A stretch of 64,000 nucleotides of DNA, taken from contig CAWGSP010000001.1 in NCBI GenBank assembly GCA_963825335.1, positions 1 through 64,000 on the forward strand. The letters are read 5' to 3'. Source of the DNA: Methanobacterium_B sp963825335. Lineage in GTDB: Archaea > Methanobacteriota > Methanobacteria > Methanobacteriales > Methanobacteriaceae. Positions 19,325 through 28,841 of the stretch are shown in pieces. Position 1 is the first letter of the stretch. The number at the start of each line of letters is the position of its first letter. The notes under the pieces are model-generated. The model searched no databases and had not been told where the DNA came from. It saw nothing but the letters and a program-made list of their open reading frames with translations. Made by a program: the position numbers and the translations under genes.

Positions 19325-19503
19325 TTCATTTGAGATGCTGTAGTAGTTAGTTTCTAGTTTATCAAAATCTCATATGGGTGTATCCTTGTTAATCAAACTT
19401 TTTGATTTGAATATAAGTAGATAATCAACGGATATTGAGATTAATATTAAAAATTATGACATTTAGGATTTGAAAATTATTTAAAAATTAATATGTGAAA
19501 AAT

Positions 19504-19866
19504 ATGAAAAGCAGATACAGTATATTATTGGGAATGGTTGTTGTAACTGGATCTTTGTTAATAACCAACAAAATTTTTTTGAATAACACGAACAGTGTCT
19601 CAAATTTGTTCGTATTGATCTTGCTCTTTGGAGGCTATATAACAACATACACATCTAATATAGGTAAATCAAGGGTAGCTTTGATTGCAGGGATCGGGGT
19701 AAGTATTTTGTTAATAACTTACCAATTGAGTATGGATAAATCAGTGCTGTTAAACCCCCTGAACACGATAAGTTTTTTAATAATCCCCGGATTTATCATG
19801 CTGATAGGCGGATTTTTAGCCAAACTTACGCAGAAGGAGATTTATCCCATGCTAAGTCATAATTAA
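19504..19866 (+). CDS. Hypothetical membrane protein
   Basis: A 120-residue protein with four hydrophobic segments and short polar loops, the last near the C-terminus (ISFLIIPGFIMLIGGFLAKL). I do not recognise the family. The frame also allows a GTG at 19495. I prefer the ATG at 19504 because it gives the basic N-terminus MKSRYS before the first helix. No clear ribosome binding site is visible, so it might be leaderless. Confidence 0.65.
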   Translation: MKSRYSILLGMVVVTGSLLITNKIFLNNTNSVSNLFVLILLFGGYITTYTSNIGKSRVALIAGIGVSILLITYQLSMDKSVLLNPLNTISFLIIPGFIMLIGGFLAKLTQKEIYPMLSHN

Positions 19867-20495
19867 CCCACAAATGTTTAATCAACATTAAAAAACATCC
19901 CACAAAATCTGAACTAAAATCATATAAAAAAAATCTTTTAAACCAATTTTTCCAAATAAATCCGTGAATAAAATGGTTTATACTGTTTCAATGTTGATAA
20001 ATGGTCGAATACCTAAATCAAATGAATTAAAAAGTTATGTTTCAGGATCAGAAGTCCTGTCCTCAAAGCATCTAACAAAAACGTCAAATAAATGATTTTT
20101 TAAGATTACGGTCTAATAGATCAGATATATATGGCTTTATTAACAGAATATTAGCTACCTTATAAATTAAAATAATATGACTATGAATAAAAAAAATTAT
20201 AGAATTAAAATTAGGAATGGTTAAAACAAAATTTTACAGTATTACCAACATTCAACCAATTTCAGGTGTCCATATAAATTAATATTCAAAATACTAAAAA
20301 CATCCAAGAATTGTACAGTTATCTACGAATTATTAACCTCATTCCATAGATTTTAATCTTTAATGAAAATATTTGTATCATATTATCACACAAAAGCGAA
20401 GTTCAAAATGCTCATCATTGTAAATAAGGAACATTTAATATGTTAAAAAATTAAAGTTTACTAAAAACTGTTCTATAATCTTAAGAGGTGAAAAA
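19867..20495. other. Intergenic region before the thioredoxin gene
   Basis: About 630 bp. A 40-codon ATG frame at 19973-20095 lacks a ribosome binding site and homology clues, so I do not call it. The right end carries GAGGTGA for the thioredoxin gene. Nothing else is recognised. Confidence 0.55.
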
Positions 20496-20765
20496 ATGGT
20501 AGTTAAAGTTGAAGTGTTTACATCCCCATCTTGTCCATACTGCCCAATGGCTGTTCAATTAGTGGAAGATGTCAAAAAAGATATGCCTGATGAATTAGAA
20601 GTTGTAAAAATAGACATAATGGAAGATCAAGACAAAGCAAGAGAATATGGCCTCATGGCTGTGCCTGCCATAGCATTAAATGGGGTAGTTAAATTTGTTG
20701 GTGCTCCAGGTAAGGAAGAACTTTTAGAAGCTATCAAAGAAGAAATAGCAGAAAAGCCAGCTTAA
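20496..20765 (+). CDS. Glutaredoxin-like thioredoxin
   Basis: An 89-residue thioredoxin-fold protein with the redox motif C13-P-Y-C16 at the start of the first long helix and the cis-proline loop VPAIALNG near residue 63. Small glutaredoxin-like proteins of this size with CPYC act as protein disulfide reductants in methanogens. The sequence matches, in type and neighbourhood, the MTH807 thioredoxin of Methanothermobacter. It heads the conserved cbiD-moaC-hel308 run. Confidence 0.92.
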   Translation: MVVKVEVFTSPSCPYCPMAVQLVEDVKKDMPDELEVVKIDIMEDQDKAREYGLMAVPAIALNGVVKFVGAPGKEELLEAIKEEIAEKPA

Positions 20766-20794
20766 TTTGAGAGATTGAAGATTGATTAAATAAT

Positions 20795-21931
20795 ATGGAA
20801 CAAAGGGTCTTTCCTGACAGATATCACCTAAAAAGATCTGAATATGGAATAACAACAGGAAGTGCAGCCACAGCAGCTGCACTTGCAGCCCTACTTTCTA
20901 TCAACGGGCATATTGATCATGTTAACATAGAAACACCCGTTGGCGAGCTAATAATTGACATTAACCATTCAGAAAAATTGGATACTTATTTTGGAAGAGC
21001 TTCGGTAATTAAATATCCATACAACGATCCCGATGTAACCAAGAACCTAGAGATCTTTGCCGATCTCCAGTTGGTAAAAAATGCCGGTATAACAGTGCAT
21101 GGGGGTGAAGGTGTCGGAACAGTAACAAAACCAGGACTGCAAGTTCCTGTTGGAAGAGCCGCAATAAATCCAACACCCATGGACATGATCATCAACAACC
21201 TAAAAAATCATTTACCCGAAGGGTTTGGTGCAGACGTCACAATAAACATACCCGCAGGGAGAGAACTGGCCAAAAAAACTCTAAACCCCCGCCTGGGAAT
21301 AGAAGGAGGCATATCCATACTTGGAACAACCGGTTATGCACGTTCAATGAATTTAAAAAGTTATAAAACATCCTATAAATGCCAAATAGACATAGCAGTG
21401 GCAGAAGGATACAATGACCTCGTGTTTGTACCCGGTAATATCGGTGAGGGTATTGCAAAAAGAATACTTGACTTGGAAGAAGACCAATTGATCCAGATGG
21501 GAAATTTTGTAGGATACATGCTTTCAGAAGCAGCTAAAAATAATATTAAAAGGATAACTTTGCTCGGACATGCAGGGAAGCTCATTAAAATTTCTGCAGG
21601 AATTTTTAACACCAAACACTCAATTGCAGACGGTAGGCAGGAGATAATAGCCAGTCACGCAGCACTTTTAGGCACAAATAGAAAGGTTGTCGAAGACATA
21701 TTCAACTCCAACACTACAGAAGAAATGATAGACATACTCGAATCTGTTGACATGGTTACAGAAGTTTTCGACAGCATAGCTTTGAGGATAAAAAACTTGT
21801 GTACAGAAAAGTTCGATATGGAATTTAACGTGATCATAGTAAATATGGAGGGTGACATTCTAAACAATACACAAGAGTGTGATCATCCCAGCTTTACCAT
21901 TAAACAATCACCGAATCTTAACAGTCCCTAA
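20795..21931 (+). CDS. cbiD: Cobalt-precorrin-5B C(1)-methyltransferase
   Basis: A 378-residue enzyme of anaerobic cobalamin synthesis that methylates C-1 of cobalt-precorrin-5B. CbiD features are the N-terminal YGITTGSAATAAALAALL, the AGITVHGGEGVGTVTKPGL and PVGRAAINPTP segments, and the ILGTTGYARSMN motif. The product supports cobamide for methyltransfer in methanogenesis. It starts 30 nt after the thioredoxin gene and may be co-transcribed. No cobalamin riboswitch is seen upstream. Confidence 0.95.
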   Translation: MEQRVFPDRYHLKRSEYGITTGSAATAAALAALLSINGHIDHVNIETPVGELIIDINHSEKLDTYFGRASVIKYPYNDPDVTKNLEIFADLQLVKNAGITVHGGEGVGTVTKPGLQVPVGRAAINPTPMDMIINNLKNHLPEGFGADVTINIPAGRELAKKTLNPRLGIEGGISILGTTGYARSMNLKSYKTSYKCQIDIAVAEGYNDLVFVPGNIGEGIAKRILDLEEDQLIQMGNFVGYMLSEAAKNNIKRITLLGHAGKLIKISAGIFNTKHSIADGRQEIIASHAALLGTNRKVVEDIFNSNTTEEMIDILESVDMVTEVFDSIALRIKNLCTEKFDMEFNVIIVNMEGDILNNTQECDHPSFTIKQSPNLNSP

Positions 21932-22140
21932 AAAATTTATAGATATCCTATATTTTTATTTTAATTGATGAAAATAGATTAAATATTCAAGATAGTTGAA
22001 ATAATGCTCAACACGAATTTGAAATCTTGATCATGCTTAATAAAATATTAATTAACATAATAATCATATAACAGTCAAGAATGTTTTTAACTCTAAATCT
22101 CATCTGAAATGAATATTTTTCATTGTTGGAGATCATTTTT

Positions 22141-22611
22141 ATGGCAAACAAAAAATTCACGCACCTCACAAAAAATGGTGTACACATGGTAGATGTCGGG
22201 AACAAACCCGTGGTTAGTAGAACAGCTACAGCAAAGGGCACAATACACTTACACAAGACCACAATAGACATGATCATGGAAAACGGCATAAAAAAAGGCA
22301 ATGTACTTACAACAGCCCAGATTGCAGCGATCGGTGCCGTAAAATCAACTCACCACATGATACCGCTCTGTCACTCCCTTAAAATAACCGGAGTGGAAGT
22401 TGAATTCGATCATGGTGACAGTCACATAGAAGCCGTGGTAACTGTACGATGCACAGGAAAAACAGGTGTAGAAATGGAAGCACTCACAGGTGTGAGTTTG
22501 GCTCTTTTAACAATATGGGACATGGTAAAAAGTGTTGAAAAGGATGAAAATGGCCAATACCCATCTACCACAATCTCTGATATCATGGTTTCTGAGAAAA
22601 TTAAGGAATGA
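22141..22611 (+). CDS. moaC: Cyclic pyranopterin monophosphate synthase
   Basis: A 156-residue enzyme of molybdopterin/tungstopterin synthesis acting after MoaA. Signature segments are HMVDVGNKPVVSRTATAKG near the N-terminus, the catalytic IPLCHSLKITGVEVEF and TGKTGVEMEALTGVSLALLTIWDM. The cofactor is needed for formylmethanofuran dehydrogenase. The start at 22141 follows GGAGATC. A TTG six codons earlier is open but less likely. Confidence 0.95.
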   Translation: MANKKFTHLTKNGVHMVDVGNKPVVSRTATAKGTIHLHKTTIDMIMENGIKKGNVLTTAQIAAIGAVKSTHHMIPLCHSLKITGVEVEFDHGDSHIEAVVTVRCTGKTGVEMEALTGVSLALLTIWDMVKSVEKDENGQYPSTTISDIMVSEKIKE

Positions 22612-22639
22612 TCATTTTAAATTTAAATTAAAGGGGTAA

Positions 22640-24724
22640 ATGATTCTTATGGATTCTATTACAGATGTTAAAATTAAAGAAATTATTAAGGGTTGTTATC
22701 CAAATATTAAAAAGCTAAACCCGGCTCAGCAAGCTGTTGTTGAGTCAGGATTTTTAGAAGACCAGACCAATTACATCATAGCCATACCTACTGCCAGCGG
22801 TAAAACAGTTCTGGGTGTAATGGCAGCTTTAAACGCTGTCTTAAATGGGGGTAAAGCTGTTTATGCAGTACCCCTTATATCCATCCAGAACGAAAAGGTA
22901 AAAGAATTTAAGAAATTTGAAGAGTACGGCATCAAAGTAGGGAAACATCCTTCTTCATCCGATCTTGCGGTTATGGTGTTTGAGTCCTTCGATGCCATTA
23001 CAAGATTTTCTTGGAACACATTGAGGGATGTTGATCTCCTAATCGTTGATGAATTTCATATGATCGGTGAGTACTCAAGGGGACCAACAATGGAATGTGC
23101 AATCACACGTTCAAGGATACTAAACCCTGGTATGAGAATAATTGCACTTTCAGCCACCCTTAAAAATATGAACGAACTCTCGTCATGGATGGATGCCCAT
23201 GTTGTTCAGCATGATTTCCGTCCGGTTCCATTGTACAAAGACGTGCTCAGTACAGAAGAAATGGGAATAAAAAATAAGAACGACGTGATAGTCAAGGTGC
23301 TCAACACATCGATAGAAGAATCTTCCCAAGCACTGGTATTCGTCTCAACAAGACGTTTCACCGAGTCCCTTGCAGCATATACATCGGGAAAAATAAAACG
23401 AAAAATTTCAGCCGCACAAAAGAGTGCATTTCGTGAAGTCAGCCAGAAAATACTCGATGTACCACGTAAAAAAGGATCACTACCCACCGCTGTTTGTCTC
23501 AAACTAGCAGAGTGTGTTGAAAATGGGGTGGCATTCCATCATGCAGGCTTATTTGATAAGCAAAAAGAAATAATAGAGGACGAATTCAGAGCAGGTAACC
23601 TTCTCATGATAACTGCAACACCCAGCCTCATGTACGGTGTGAATCTACCGTCTAAAAATGTTGTGATAAGAGATTATACACGTTGGACAAACCAAGGACC
23701 TCAACCTATTCCAGTATTTGACTATGAACAGATGTCGGGTCGTGCTGGCAGACCAGGATATGATACAGAGGGATATTCATATTTGATTGCCAAGAGCATT
23801 GATGAAGCTTACAATCTAAAGGATCATTATTTGTACGGTGAAATCGAAACAACCAATTCTAAACTCATCGAAAATAAAGATGCGGTTTACAGACAGATAA
23901 TAACTCAAATAGCATCTACTCTAGCTAAAAAACCAGCAGATCTTATAGAATTTTTTGGGAAAACATTTTATGGATGGCAGATGAGCAATAATGGAGATCT
24001 GAGTGCATACTGTGCTGATTCAATAGAATATGAAACCAACAATGCCCTCGAATTTCTGGTCCAAAACGGGATAATCCAGCCCACACCCGACGGACTTAAA
24101 ACAACACAATTCGGTATGCTGATCGCAAAGAGCAACTACGCTGTTGAAACAGCGGTAAGATTGAGGGAGTTTGCAACCAGATCAACAGAAATAGATCCAA
24201 ATCAGTTGATATTCGAACTGTGTAAGACACCGGACATGCCTAAGATAAGTTTCAAGGGCCGTAAAAGCAAAGAACCCGTCAGGGAGAAACTAAATAAAGC
24301 CGGGGTTTTTGTGGTGGATATTGGCAACAACGAAGCTACCGCGGCAACATTGATGGCATGGACAGATGAACGAAGTGAATATGAAATTGAAAATGCTTTC
24401 AATGTTTACGCTGCATCAACCAGACGATCAGCCTACGAAGCTTCTAAACTCGTGAAGTTCTTCAGAGACATATGCAATATCCTGAACTTTTACAAAGGAA
24501 TCGAAGTCCTTGACATCATATCAGCAAGACTGTACTACGGAGTCAAACCAGACATCGTACCGCTGGTTGTCAGCATCAAGAGGCTCGGAAGAAAAAGGGC
24601 AAGATCACTTGTCAAAGCCTTTGGAGAAGATTTAAGATATGTTACCAAGGACAGACTCCTCAAGATAGAAGGTATAGGCCCAAAAACAGCCGATGCAATC
24701 ATCGATAAGTACGCACCTTCCTAA
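22640..24724 (+). CDS. hel308: ATP-dependent DNA helicase Hel308
   Basis: A 694-residue superfamily 2 helicase that unwinds lagging strands at stalled forks with 3'-to-5' polarity. Motifs in order are Q-motif region LNPAQQAVV (residues 26-34), Walker A PTASGKT (50-56), motif II DEFH, motif III SATL, motif IV-V region and motif VI QMSGRAGRPGYDTEG. A winged helix and a ratchet domain follow. The C-terminus carries helix-hairpin-helix repeats (LKIEGIGPKTADAIIDKY). The Methanothermobacter orthologue is MTH810, also followed by DUF2115 genes. The start could also be the ATG at 22649. Confidence 0.94.
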   Translation: MILMDSITDVKIKEIIKGCYPNIKKLNPAQQAVVESGFLEDQTNYIIAIPTASGKTVLGVMAALNAVLNGGKAVYAVPLISIQNEKVKEFKKFEEYGIKVGKHPSSSDLAVMVFESFDAITRFSWNTLRDVDLLIVDEFHMIGEYSRGPTMECAITRSRILNPGMRIIALSATLKNMNELSSWMDAHVVQHDFRPVPLYKDVLSTEEMGIKNKNDVIVKVLNTSIEESSQALVFVSTRRFTESLAAYTSGKIKRKISAAQKSAFREVSQKILDVPRKKGSLPTAVCLKLAECVENGVAFHHAGLFDKQKEIIEDEFRAGNLLMITATPSLMYGVNLPSKNVVIRDYTRWTNQGPQPIPVFDYEQMSGRAGRPGYDTEGYSYLIAKSIDEAYNLKDHYLYGEIETTNSKLIENKDAVYRQIITQIASTLAKKPADLIEFFGKTFYGWQMSNNGDLSAYCADSIEYETNNALEFLVQNGIIQPTPDGLKTTQFGMLIAKSNYAVETAVRLREFATRSTEIDPNQLIFELCKTPDMPKISFKGRKSKEPVREKLNKAGVFVVDIGNNEATAATLMAWTDERSEYEIENAFNVYAASTRRSAYEASKLVKFFRDICNILNFYKGIEVLDIISARLYYGVKPDIVPLVVSIKRLGRKRARSLVKAFGEDLRYVTKDRLLKIEGIGPKTADAIIDKYAPS

Positions 24725-24770
24725 GATCCAATAAAAATTCCGAAAATATAAAAAAAAATTACGATCTAAA

Positions 24771-25310
24771 ATGTTATCACGTGTAAAAGAGCTGGATTTC
24801 AACGAAAAGATAAAAAAACACGACCTTCTCCTTGCGTTGAAAATTGAGATTTCAAGGGTGCACATAACAGATATTATGAATGCATGCAACTTCTTGATAA
24901 ACGAGGGCAAATATGTGCAACCGCATTACAGAGAAAAATTTTACAACGCATATATGAAGAGTTTTATTCTAAGAATTAAAGAAATTAAAGAAGATAAAAA
25001 TCTTTACCATGAAACAGTCGATACAGTAGAACTAATAAATTCACTAAAACTTTTAGAAGAACAAGAAGTCAGACGGAGAGAACTGTACCAATTGGATCCT
25101 TTTTTTTCTAGAATATATCAGATCATATCCATATACACAAGTTTTGTTATTAACGAACCTATCCATATTGTTGGATCTGAATTTCCAGGCGGTTTTAAAG
25201 TTAAATTTGAAGGTGGAAAATATTTTTGTCCTGTTAAAGAAAAACAAAAAGACAATCCAGATGCTGTTTGTGGTTTCTGTATAGCAGAACAAGACCCAGA
25301 TGTTGTTTAA
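24771..25310 (+). CDS. DUF2115 (UPF0305) protein, first copy
   Basis: A 179-residue, mostly helical soluble protein of a family confined largely to methanogens. The N-terminal half holds the conserved LALKIEISRVHITDIMNAC helix. The C-terminus carries CPVK-x2-Q-x2-NP-x3-C-x2-C, a possible metal-binding site, directly before the end. It follows hel308 by 46 nt and precedes a paralogue, so the three genes are probably co-transcribed. The function is unknown; a DNA-repair link is inferred only from the neighbour. Confidence 0.85.
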   Translation: MLSRVKELDFNEKIKKHDLLLALKIEISRVHITDIMNACNFLINEGKYVQPHYREKFYNAYMKSFILRIKEIKEDKNLYHETVDTVELINSLKLLEEQEVRRRELYQLDPFFSRIYQIISIYTSFVINEPIHIVGSEFPGGFKVKFEGGKYFCPVKEKQKDNPDAVCGFCIAEQDPDVV

Positions 25311-25368
25311 AACAGCTTTTATAAAATTGGGACTCATGGATGGCAATCAAAAAAAATTGGGAGTTCGA

Positions 25369-25899
25369 ATGACAGAAGAATTAAAAGATCTCGACAGTAA
25401 CACTGTAGTAACACGAAACCATCTGCGTGATGTGTTGAAATTTGAGGCCAAAAATTTGCATGTGAAGGATATTATGTTAGCCTCATCATTTTTAAGGGAA
25501 GATGCTAAGTACATGCCAGAATCCTATAGAGAAGATTATATCCAACGGTTTTCGAAGACATTTTTTAACCGGATAAAAGACATTAAAGATGACAAAAAAG
25601 ATTACCAGGGAAAAGTTGACGATGATAAATTGTTTGAATTTTTGAAATTGCTTAGAGCAAAGCTTGAACTTACAAAAAGCACCAATGAAAAGTGTTTCTT
25701 AAAAATAGCATGTATCATCAGCACCTACACAACTTATGTGCTCGAAGAATCCATACATCCAATAGGAACCAAGTTTCCTGGAGGATTTATATTACATTTA
25801 GAGGAAGGTAAATATATTTGTCCGGTTAAAGACAGCCAAAAAACCAATCCCAGTGCACTCTGCAAATTCTGTGTTGCGATACAGGATTCAAATGTTTAA
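25369..25899 (+). CDS. DUF2115 (UPF0305) protein, second copy
   Basis: A 176-residue paralogue of the preceding gene, aligned end to end: LKFEAKNLHVKDIMLASSFL matches the first copy's helix, and CPVKDSQKTNPSALCKFC matches its C-terminal cysteine cluster. The frame is open from 25300, overlapping the previous gene. The ATG at 25369 has GGGAG five bases before it, and its N-terminus lines up with the first copy, so I chose it. Tandem duplication of this family next to Hel308 is also known in Methanothermobacter. Confidence 0.85.
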   Translation: MTEELKDLDSNTVVTRNHLRDVLKFEAKNLHVKDIMLASSFLREDAKYMPESYREDYIQRFSKTFFNRIKDIKDDKKDYQGKVDDDKLFEFLKLLRAKLELTKSTNEKCFLKIACIISTYTTYVLEESIHPIGTKFPGGFILHLEEGKYICPVKDSQKTNPSALCKFCVAIQDSNV

Positions 25900-25948
25900 A
25901 TAAAAATAAGCTTATTCCGAAATTCAATAAATTTTTTTTGATCTGTCC

Positions 25949-26236
25949 TTATTTGTACTTTTTAAAAACAGAAACCCAAGTAAACTTAACTCCATCACAT
26001 TTTGATGTTCGTATACTGTCGATAAGTTCAATTTTATCGTCAAATTCTTCTTCAAATCTTGTTTTGAACCCATTCCATTTTTCAGTATTTTGAAATGAAA
26101 ATTCATTTAAGCAGGGATTCTGCACCATCTTGTCCTGACAGAAATCTTTTTTGGATAGTTCATCTGACAGGATGGTTCGAGATAAAACTTCCAAGCTATC
26201 TCTTTTTTCTTTATTTGATCGATTAATTTTTATCAT
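25949..26236 (-). CDS. Hypothetical protein downstream of the DUF488 gene
   Basis: A 95-residue charged soluble protein with no recognised domain. It lies 48 nt after the DUF488 gene on the same strand and could share its transcript. The ribosome binding site is weak. Composition (K, E, S, F, D balanced, two cysteines) looks protein-like, and the C-terminal part (KWNGFKTRFEEEFDDKIELIDSIR then VKFTWVSVFKKY) suggests a helix-strand fold. It could still be a chance frame. Confidence 0.5.
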   Translation of the reverse strand: MIKINRSNKEKRDSLEVLSRTILSDELSKKDFCQDKMVQNPCLNEFSFQNTEKWNGFKTRFEEEFDDKIELIDSIRTSKCDGVKFTWVSVFKKYK

Positions 26237-26284
26237 GAAATCAATTATTATTTTGTTAGTATTGGATAGTAGTGGTTATCTACG

Positions 26285-26641
26285 TTAAATATTTATATTT
26301 TTTTTTAATAGTTCCATCAAAACAATTGCGTTATTATGCTCCTCGTCCTTTGCAGCGTAAAGAAGTGTCAGGGTATTATTATCCTTTTCTAACTGTTTTA
26401 AATATAGAAGTAGTTTTTTATTTTCTTTTAGTTCTTCAAGGTATTTAATTTTAAAATCATCCCATTTAGCAGGTTCATGTGCGAACCATTTTCTCAGTTC
26501 GTTTGTTGGTGCAATATCCTTCATCCATAGATCTAATCCTGCCTTCTCTTTTGATACTCCCCTTGGCCAGAGTCTATCGATCAATATTCTGAATCCATCT
26601 TCATCACTTGCCTTTTCATAAACTCTTTTGATCTTGATCAT
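26285..26641 (-). CDS. DUF488 (YeaO-like) family protein
   Basis: A 118-residue protein of the DUF488 family. Diagnostic segments are IKIKRVYEKASDEDGFRILIDRLWPRGVSKEKAGLDLWMKDIAPTNELRKWF across the first 55 residues and LTLLYAAKDEEHNNAIVLMELL near the end. Members are small soluble proteins of unclear function, sometimes near stress or metal genes. The ATG at 26641 follows AGGTG. Confidence 0.9.
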   Translation of the reverse strand: MIKIKRVYEKASDEDGFRILIDRLWPRGVSKEKAGLDLWMKDIAPTNELRKWFAHEPAKWDDFKIKYLEELKENKKLLLYLKQLEKDNNTLTLLYAAKDEEHNNAIVLMELLKKNINI

Positions 26642-27324
26642 CAGAACACCTACTATAATATTATGTTGATGATCATTTATTTATTTCCTATATTTACCAT
26701 TTAATACAATTTCAGGATTTATATTCCCAAATAACATGTTGACCGCTTATATTAAATTAATATCCAATTACAATAAAGATTGATGGAATTTTACATCAAT
26801 TACATAAAATTAGCTATCGTTAATTATAGTCCGAGATAAAATAATGATGCCGGATCAATGAAATGAATCATGGAATTCCATATAATCCTCATAAAATCTT
26901 TTTTTTGTTCTCTGGATACTGATACCATGATAGATCATAATGAGTAATTATTTTTAAATTATATACCTATTTTATCCAATAGTTTTTTTTAAATTTACAA
27001 TGAGACAATTTCCAATATGATGATGATGTTAAATAATAATACCGAATAACAGGTCCAGCAGGTACTTAATCCCATTTGATCTACTAAAACACATCAAGTA
27101 TTCTTCGAACTATCCATGATCGTACATTTGAATTTTAACTTGCATTTTAGAGTATTTCCGGTATTAATTTAGGTAACCCCGTGTTTAACAGAGATATGTG
27201 TTTTTCATTACCAAAGTATATACCTTAGTACGTACAATAAAAAATTGTGTAATATTAATTAAAAAAATGATAGAACATAATCATTATCACTTTCATTTTA
27301 ATTATAAATTTTACTATTTTCTTA
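26642..27324. other. AT-rich intergenic region
   Basis: About 680 bp between divergent genes. No ORF, RNA or repeat is convincing. TATA-like sequences near 27214 and 27303 could serve the coiled-coil gene. Confidence 0.55.
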
Positions 27325-27876
27325 ATGGATAATTCCATTTTCTTAAATATATATATTGGAGAGGATACTATAAGCGATTTAAACGATTTTTTAGAGGCTT
27401 CGGGTAATTTTGAAAAGGTTAAAAGTTTTGATGAGATATTAGTTATCTACGAAAACGAATTAACCGATCTGGAATCTACCAGAACGAGTAGCCAGATAGA
27501 ATTTTCGGCCTCTGAAGAAAAACTTCAGGAACTCAAAGAAAAACTTTCAGGTTCCAATAATGGTGTTGAATCCCAGATCACTGCAAAGCAAAGTGAGCTT
27601 GAGAAACTTTCAGAAATATTATCAAAACTGGAGAACCAGATATCTGAAAAAAAATCTGAAAAAAATGACGTGCAGGTAAAACGGGATGAGTTGGTTAAAA
27701 AAAGTTTGATGATACTCCATTCAACCATGAAAAAGGAACATCAAAAGGCTGATAAAGAACATGCTCGTTATGTGGAATTGTACACCAAGGAAAGGGCCAA
27801 AAAACATGACCTTGAACGTAAGATGATGAACCTAAAAATGATGGTCTACAAAAGTTATGGTTTAAGGTTGATTTAA
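27325..27876 (+). CDS. Hypothetical long coiled-coil protein
   Basis: A 183-residue soluble protein I do not recognise. Residues 1-45 look globular (IFLNIYIGEDTISDLNDFLEASGNFEKV). Residues 45-125 form a continuous heptad pattern of L, I, K, E and S (KLQELKEKLS..., KQSELEKLSEILSKLENQISEKKSEKNDVQ), as in SMC-like or prefoldin-like coils. The tail is a basic helix (KKEHQKADKEHARYVELYTKERAKKHDLERK). It stands alone. A structural or scaffold role is possible. Confidence 0.75.
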   Translation: MDNSIFLNIYIGEDTISDLNDFLEASGNFEKVKSFDEILVIYENELTDLESTRTSSQIEFSASEEKLQELKEKLSGSNNGVESQITAKQSELEKLSEILSKLENQISEKKSEKNDVQVKRDELVKKSLMILHSTMKKEHQKADKEHARYVELYTKERAKKHDLERKMMNLKMMVYKSYGLRLI

Positions 27877-28145
27877 ACCTGATCTTAATCCGTAAAATGG
27901 TTTTTTTTCACACCATTTTCTATTGGTGAATATCTATTTCTATACTTATTTAAGCGAAATTAAGGCCAGATCAAAACTTTAAGTTTCACCTTCCAAAAAA
28001 CTGGACAATAATTTAAATTTCCAAAATTTTTATTCTAAGGTTAATATAAAAAAGGATCTAAAATTTTTTTTCTTCATTAAATTATTTAATAATTCGTTGA
28101 GTAACTATTTTAAAAAAAGATAACTTTAGTATATTATGGTCAGGT

Positions 28146-28481
28146 TTAACCTCCACCATCACATAATTCATTACTCATATCAACATCTTCCAAACCGCCT
28201 TTGGCTTTCTTAACCTTTGCTTTAATATTTTCTTTCTCGTTGACCTCTTCGTTACCTTGTTCTTGTTTGAATACTATATGATTCTTTATTTTACTGTACT
28301 CATTTTCATTGATCACTTCAACAGCGTCAGATCTGTACCAAAGGTCTGTTGTATCCATTAATACCCAACTTCCACTGTTATCAGATTTGTAGTCCATTAC
28401 TTCACCAGTACTACCAGTACCAGTGTACCTGACATGAACACCTTTCTGGATATTTATTCCCCTTACATCCGTTACTTCCAT
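28146..28481 (-). CDS. DUF2098 family protein
   Basis: A 111-residue protein with an SH3-like or Tudor-like beta domain at residues 1-60 (GINIQKGVHVRYTGTGSTGEVMDYKSDNSGSWVLMDTTDLWYRSDAVEVI), the DUF2098 signature found in methanogens. A charged, low-complexity tail ends in CDGGG. GGGGTG precedes the ATG at 28481. The next gene upstream on the same strand encodes a PRC-barrel protein of similar beta character, 123 nt away. Function unknown. Confidence 0.85.
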   Translation of the reverse strand: MEVTDVRGINIQKGVHVRYTGTGSTGEVMDYKSDNSGSWVLMDTTDLWYRSDAVEVINENEYSKIKNHIVFKQEQGNEEVNEKENIKAKVKKAKGGLEDVDMSNELCDGGG

Positions 28482-28604
28482 ATGTAACACCCCTCTTCTT
28501 CTTAAATGGAATTAAATGATTGTAATATGATTTAATAGTAAGTTATAAAAAAAATAATAATTTTCAAAATCGAGTTATGGATAATCAAATTGCAGTATTT
28601 GAGT

Positions 28605-28841
28605 CTAATCATCCGAATCTATATCTGCCTTTGTGATCTTGAGCAGTAAATAATCTCCCAATTCTGCAATTTCACCGATTTCAACTTCAAGATCTTTTTT
28701 TCTAAGTCCAAAATCTCCTGTTGAGATTGTTATGGCACTTATAATGCCCTCTTTAGGGTCAAAATACATATCAGAAACTTTACCTATTTCAACAGCGTTC
28801 TTATCCAAAACTTTTGTTCCGAGAAATTCACTAACCTTCAT
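28605..28841 (-). CDS. PRC-barrel domain protein
   Basis: A 78-residue protein that is essentially one PRC barrel: MKVSEFLGTKVLDKNAVEIGKVSDMYFDPKEGIISAITIS, then a second beta segment ending in LLLKITKADI. Such stand-alone barrels occur in archaea and are thought to mediate protein or RNA contacts. AGGTG sits five bases before the ATG at 28841; the frame's two extra residues are discarded. A long inverted repeat lies about 110 bp upstream (28947-28974). Confidence 0.9.
   Translation of the reverse strand: MKVSEFLGTKVLDKNAVEIGKVSDMYFDPKEGIISAITISTGDFGLRKKDLEVEIGEIAELGDYLLLKITKADIDSDD

Noticed and set aside
19973..20095. A 40-codon frame before the thioredoxin gene
   Set aside because: No ribosome binding site and no protein-like pattern beyond chance.
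20766..20800. A cobalamin riboswitch before cbiD
   Set aside because: Only 30 nt separate cbiD from the thioredoxin stop, too short for the B12-box structure.
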